A stretch of 64,000 nt of DNA from Bacillota bacterium (GTDB lineage Bacteria; Bacillota; Clostridia; Acetivibrionales; JAMNXU01): assembly GCA_023623175.1 (NCBI GenBank), contig JAMNXU010000013.1, forward strand, positions 67,933 to 131,932, in the 5' to 3' direction. Every line of letters begins with the position of its first letter. Positions within the stretch are counted from its first letter, which is position 1. Below the pieces are notes generated by a model. That model did no database searches. It saw only the letters and a list, made by a program, of their open reading frames with translations, and was not told the DNA's origin. A program made the translations under genes and the position numbers. Of the stretch, positions 62,308 to 64,000 are shown piece by piece.

Positions 62308-62397
62308 TCGCCGACGGCGACACTAACCGCCGGTAATCCGCGGGTATCGGCGGTTGTTCAGATAAAACGCGCCTTTTTAAAGGCGCGGTTTGTTTTT
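62308..62397 (+). promoter_or_regulatory. Structured leader with three hairpins before a Cys-rich small gene
   Basis: Three hairpins follow each other: TCGCCGACGGCGA (62308-62320), AACCGCCG...CGGCGGTT (62325-62355, inner CCGCGG) and a terminator CGCGCCTTT/AAAGGCGCG with TTTGTTTTT (62364-62397). On the minus strand the first hairpin ends in TTTTT and could terminate transcription toward the GME gene. The layout suits an attenuator or riboswitch-like leader, but no known class is recognised. Confidence 0.5.
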
Positions 62398-62465
62398 GAT
62401 ATGAAATCTTTTCAATGAAAAATACAAAAAAGACCGGGGCATAATATGAACAAGGAGATGATGTT

Positions 62466-62645
62466 ATGACAACCATAAAGTGCTCATCGGACTGCATACA
62501 TCAGAAAGACGGTCTCTGTACACTGGAAAACGCCGCGGCCAATTCGACTTTCAGTAATTCCCACTGTATTTATTATGAAAACCGTTCAACGGCAACGGGC
62601 CGGCAGGCATACAACTCCACTTTCGCTGATAACCATATCCAATGA
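62466..62645 (+). CDS. Small cysteine-rich protein (DUF1540-like)
   Basis: A 59-residue protein starting MTTIKCSSDCIHQKDGLCTLEN, with cysteines C-x3-C-x7-C and one more at SHCIYY. Such short C-rich proteins are common in Clostridia and often labelled DUF1540 or mis-named as a dehydratase. GGAG lies 8 nt before the ATG. It probably binds zinc or iron. It lies 69 bp after the terminator hairpin of the leader. Confidence 0.7.
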   Translation: MTTIKCSSDCIHQKDGLCTLENAAANSTFSNSHCIYYENRSTATGRQAYNSTFADNHIQ

Positions 62646-62706
62646 ATTTTTTTGCAATCCCCGGACATAATAATATACAAAATTCATGAAAGGGGATGTT
62701 GTCTAC

Positions 62707-62919
62707 ATGAGAACTCCATTGGACAGACTCGCTCTTGTTCTTGTCATAATAGGAGCGTTGAACTGGCTGCTTGTCGGCCTTTTCCAATATGACCTGGTCG
62801 CAGAAATGTTCGGCGGCGCTTCGTCGTTTATCAGCAGAACCATATATTCAATAGTAGGTTTGGCAGGACTTTATTCAATCAGCCTCCTTTTCAGAGAAGC
62901 AGCGCCGGCGCGCGAATAA
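62707..62919 (+). CDS. DUF378 family small membrane protein
   Basis: A 70-residue protein with two transmembrane helices: RLALVLVIIGALNWLLVGLFQYDLVAEMFGG (family signature NWxLvGlf) and SRTIYSIVGLAGLYSISLLF. The ATG at 62707 follows GGGG at 11 nt; an in-frame ATG at 62686 lacks a site. Function unknown. Confidence 0.88.
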   Translation: MRTPLDRLALVLVIIGALNWLLVGLFQYDLVAEMFGGASSFISRTIYSIVGLAGLYSISLLFREAAPARE

Positions 62920-63059
62920 AACTTCTCCTATTTTTCGGCACAATTTGACTGGAATATTATAAATTGGCTCGAATATTATCATAAAATGTGCAAAATATAA
63001 GAATACACCGAGGCTGATAAGCGCCCGGTGAATAAATAAATAATTGAGGAGGCTGTAAG

Positions 63060-63245
63060 ATGGCTAGAAACAGCAAAACTCAGTTTGAAAACCTGAAATT
63101 TGAAATAGCTTCTCAAGTTGGAGTTAACCTCAAGCAGGGTTACAACGGCGACCTCTCTTCAAGGGATGCCGGAAGAATCGGTGGCAACATCGTAAGAAAA
63201 GTATTCGAAGCTTACACCGGAAACAGCTACAATGTTGGCAAGTAG
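63060..63245 (+). CDS. Alpha/beta-type small acid-soluble spore protein
   Basis: A 61-residue SASP that coats spore DNA and is degraded on germination. FENLKFEIASQVGVNLKQGYNG carries the GPR protease site (FE-IAS), and LSSRDAGRIGGNIVRKVFEAY is the conserved DNA-contact half. GGAGG lies 8 nt before the ATG. A promoter for SigG is expected at about 62970-63000; only a weak GAATA is seen. Confidence 0.95.
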   Translation: MARNSKTQFENLKFEIASQVGVNLKQGYNGDLSSRDAGRIGGNIVRKVFEAYTGNSYNVGK

Positions 63246-63297
63246 CCTGACAGCTGGGCCGGAAGCCAACAAAACAATTTCGTAAACAAGCAAAAAA

Positions 63298-63329
63298 GGG
63301 TGCCATACTTGGTATGGTACCCTTTTTTT
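63298..63329 (+). terminator. Terminator after the SASP gene
   Basis: GGGTGCCATAC and GTATGGTACCC form an 11-bp stem (one G-U pair) with a 3-nt loop, followed by seven T. Confidence 0.92.
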
Positions 63330-63338
63330 GATCAAAAA

Positions 63339-64000
63339 TTATTGCTCCCAGTTGTGCCAGACATTCTGGACGTCATCATGGTCTTCGAGGTAATCTATAA
63401 GTTTTTCCAGCTGCCTGATCTGGTCCTCGTTTTCCAGCTTCGTCGTAGTTTGCGGCACCATCTGGATCGAAGCCTCGACAAATTCATAACCTTTCTTTTC
63501 AAGGGCTTCACGGACCGATGAAAAATCAGAAGGCTCGGTAATTATTTCAAAATATTCGTCTTCAGTGTTAAAATCCGATGCCCCGGCCTCGATAGCCTCC
63601 GCCATCAGCTCCTCTTCATCAACGCCTTCTTTCTTTTCGATGATTATAATGCCCTTTTTGTCGAACATGAATGATACGCATCCGGTTTGTCCCAGGTTCC
63701 CACCGCATTTATCGAAATAATGGCGTATATCGCCGGCCGTACGGTTACGGTTGTCCGTTGCGGCTTCAACTATTACCGCAACACCTCCCGGCCCGTAACC
63801 TTCATAGGTTATTTCCTCGTAATTCGCACCGTCCGTTTCCCCGGCTGCTTTTTTAATGCTGCGGAAAATACTGTCATTGGGCATGTTTGCCGCCTTGGCC
63901 TTCGCTATGACATCCTTTAGCTTTGAATTCGTCTCGGGATCAGGTCCCCCGGATTTTACGGCAATATATATTTCCCTGCCCAGTTTTGTGAATATCTTGC
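63339..64000 (-). CDS. yebC: YebC/PmpR-family protein (partial, 5' end beyond window)
   Basis: The frame is open to the right edge. It begins with [27 protein letters not shown] and continues [24 protein letters not shown], then [39 protein letters not shown], the central family motifs, to the acidic C-terminus [20 protein letters not shown]. About 220 of ~240 residues are visible; the start (MAGHSKF... in the family) is missing. YebC proteins are DNA-binding regulators and, by recent work, help ribosomes at proline stretches. Confidence 0.95.
   Translation of the reverse strand, partial: KIFTKLGREIYIAVKSGGPDPETNSKLKDVIAKAKAANMPNDSIFRSIKKAAGETDGANYEEITYEGYGPGGVAVIVEAATDNRNRTAGDIRHYFDKCGGNLGQTGCVSFMFDKKGIIIIEKKEGVDEEELMAEAIEAGASDFNTEDEYFEIITEPSDFSSVREALEKKGYEFVEASIQMVPQTTTKLENEDQIRQLEKLIDYLEDHDDVQNVWHNWEQ

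Overview
The window looks like the chromosome of an anaerobic, spore-forming member of the Clostridia (Firmicutes), possibly near the Acetivibrio/Ruminiclostridium group; that placement is an inference from gene content only. The evidence is an alpha/beta-type small acid-soluble spore protein, SigH, the sporulation protein YtxC, the cysE-cysS-mrnC-rlmB-yacP-sigH block typical of Firmicutes, a T-box leader, an [FeFe]-hydrogenase fragment, a sodium-pumping oxaloacetate decarboxylase, strong GGAGG-type ribosome binding sites and moderate GC content.

Layout. 0-9 kb: end of an [FeFe]-hydrogenase-type protein, a YbaK-type deacylase, two tandem amidohydrolases, a four-gene Na+-translocating decarboxylase operon (oadA, oadG-like, biotin carrier, oadB) and an Hsp20 gene. 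9-15.7 kb: YjbQ protein, an ECF sigma/anti-sigma operon with two small unknown proteins, a MATE exporter, an SGNH-like hydrolase, and lipB-lipA. 16-26.7 kb: a cobalt/nickel ECF transporter (cbiM-cbiQ-cbiO), then a metal-handling cluster on the minus strand: DUF2318 protein, LDCC-motif small protein, an HMA-TauE-cupredoxin protein split by a stop codon, CopA, CopZ-like protein, response regulator and histidine kinase. 27-35.4 kb: PAP2 phosphatase, a radical SAM protein, a Bce-like antimicrobial-peptide-type module (response regulator, kinase, ABC ATPase, long permease) with a Bce-type operator, and a tiny zinc-ribbon protein.

35.5-45.3 kb is a decayed, accessory-looking region: a truncated larE running into a trans-sulfuration enzyme gene, a frameshifted winged-helix regulator, a secreted protein of ten ~70-residue repeats cut by an in-frame TAG, a peptidoglycan amidase, a radical SAM protein, several membrane or zinc-ribbon proteins and a PH-like protein also cut by an in-frame TAG. 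Two nearly identical hairpins with a compensatory base change bracket 40.55-45.03 kb. 45.3-53 kb holds tRNA-Thr and tRNA-Gly and the conserved sigH-rae1-rlmB-mrnC-cysS-cysE block, interrupted by an AgrC-like kinase and headed by a cysteine T-box. 53-64 kb carries conserved clostridial genes (DUF3343, 8-oxoguanine glycosylase, DUF6062, a P-loop protein, YtxC, a GME-fold protein, DUF378, SASP, YebC) and a compact structured-RNA candidate at about 56.4 kb.

Two themes run across the window. First, copies of a 27-bp palindromic repeat (core ACGGGGACGGTTC) sit in four places, singly, in tandem or inverted; at 55.9 kb they lie in frame inside a coding sequence and form its C-terminal tail. Second, genes are broken by single changes: three in-frame stops (24825, 39469, 44064), a one-base homopolymer frameshift (37646) and one deletion-like junction (36186). 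The strongest candidate for an undescribed system is the copper/metal cluster at 18.9-26.7 kb. The strongest structural oddities are the repeat that became protein and the ten-repeat secreted protein.
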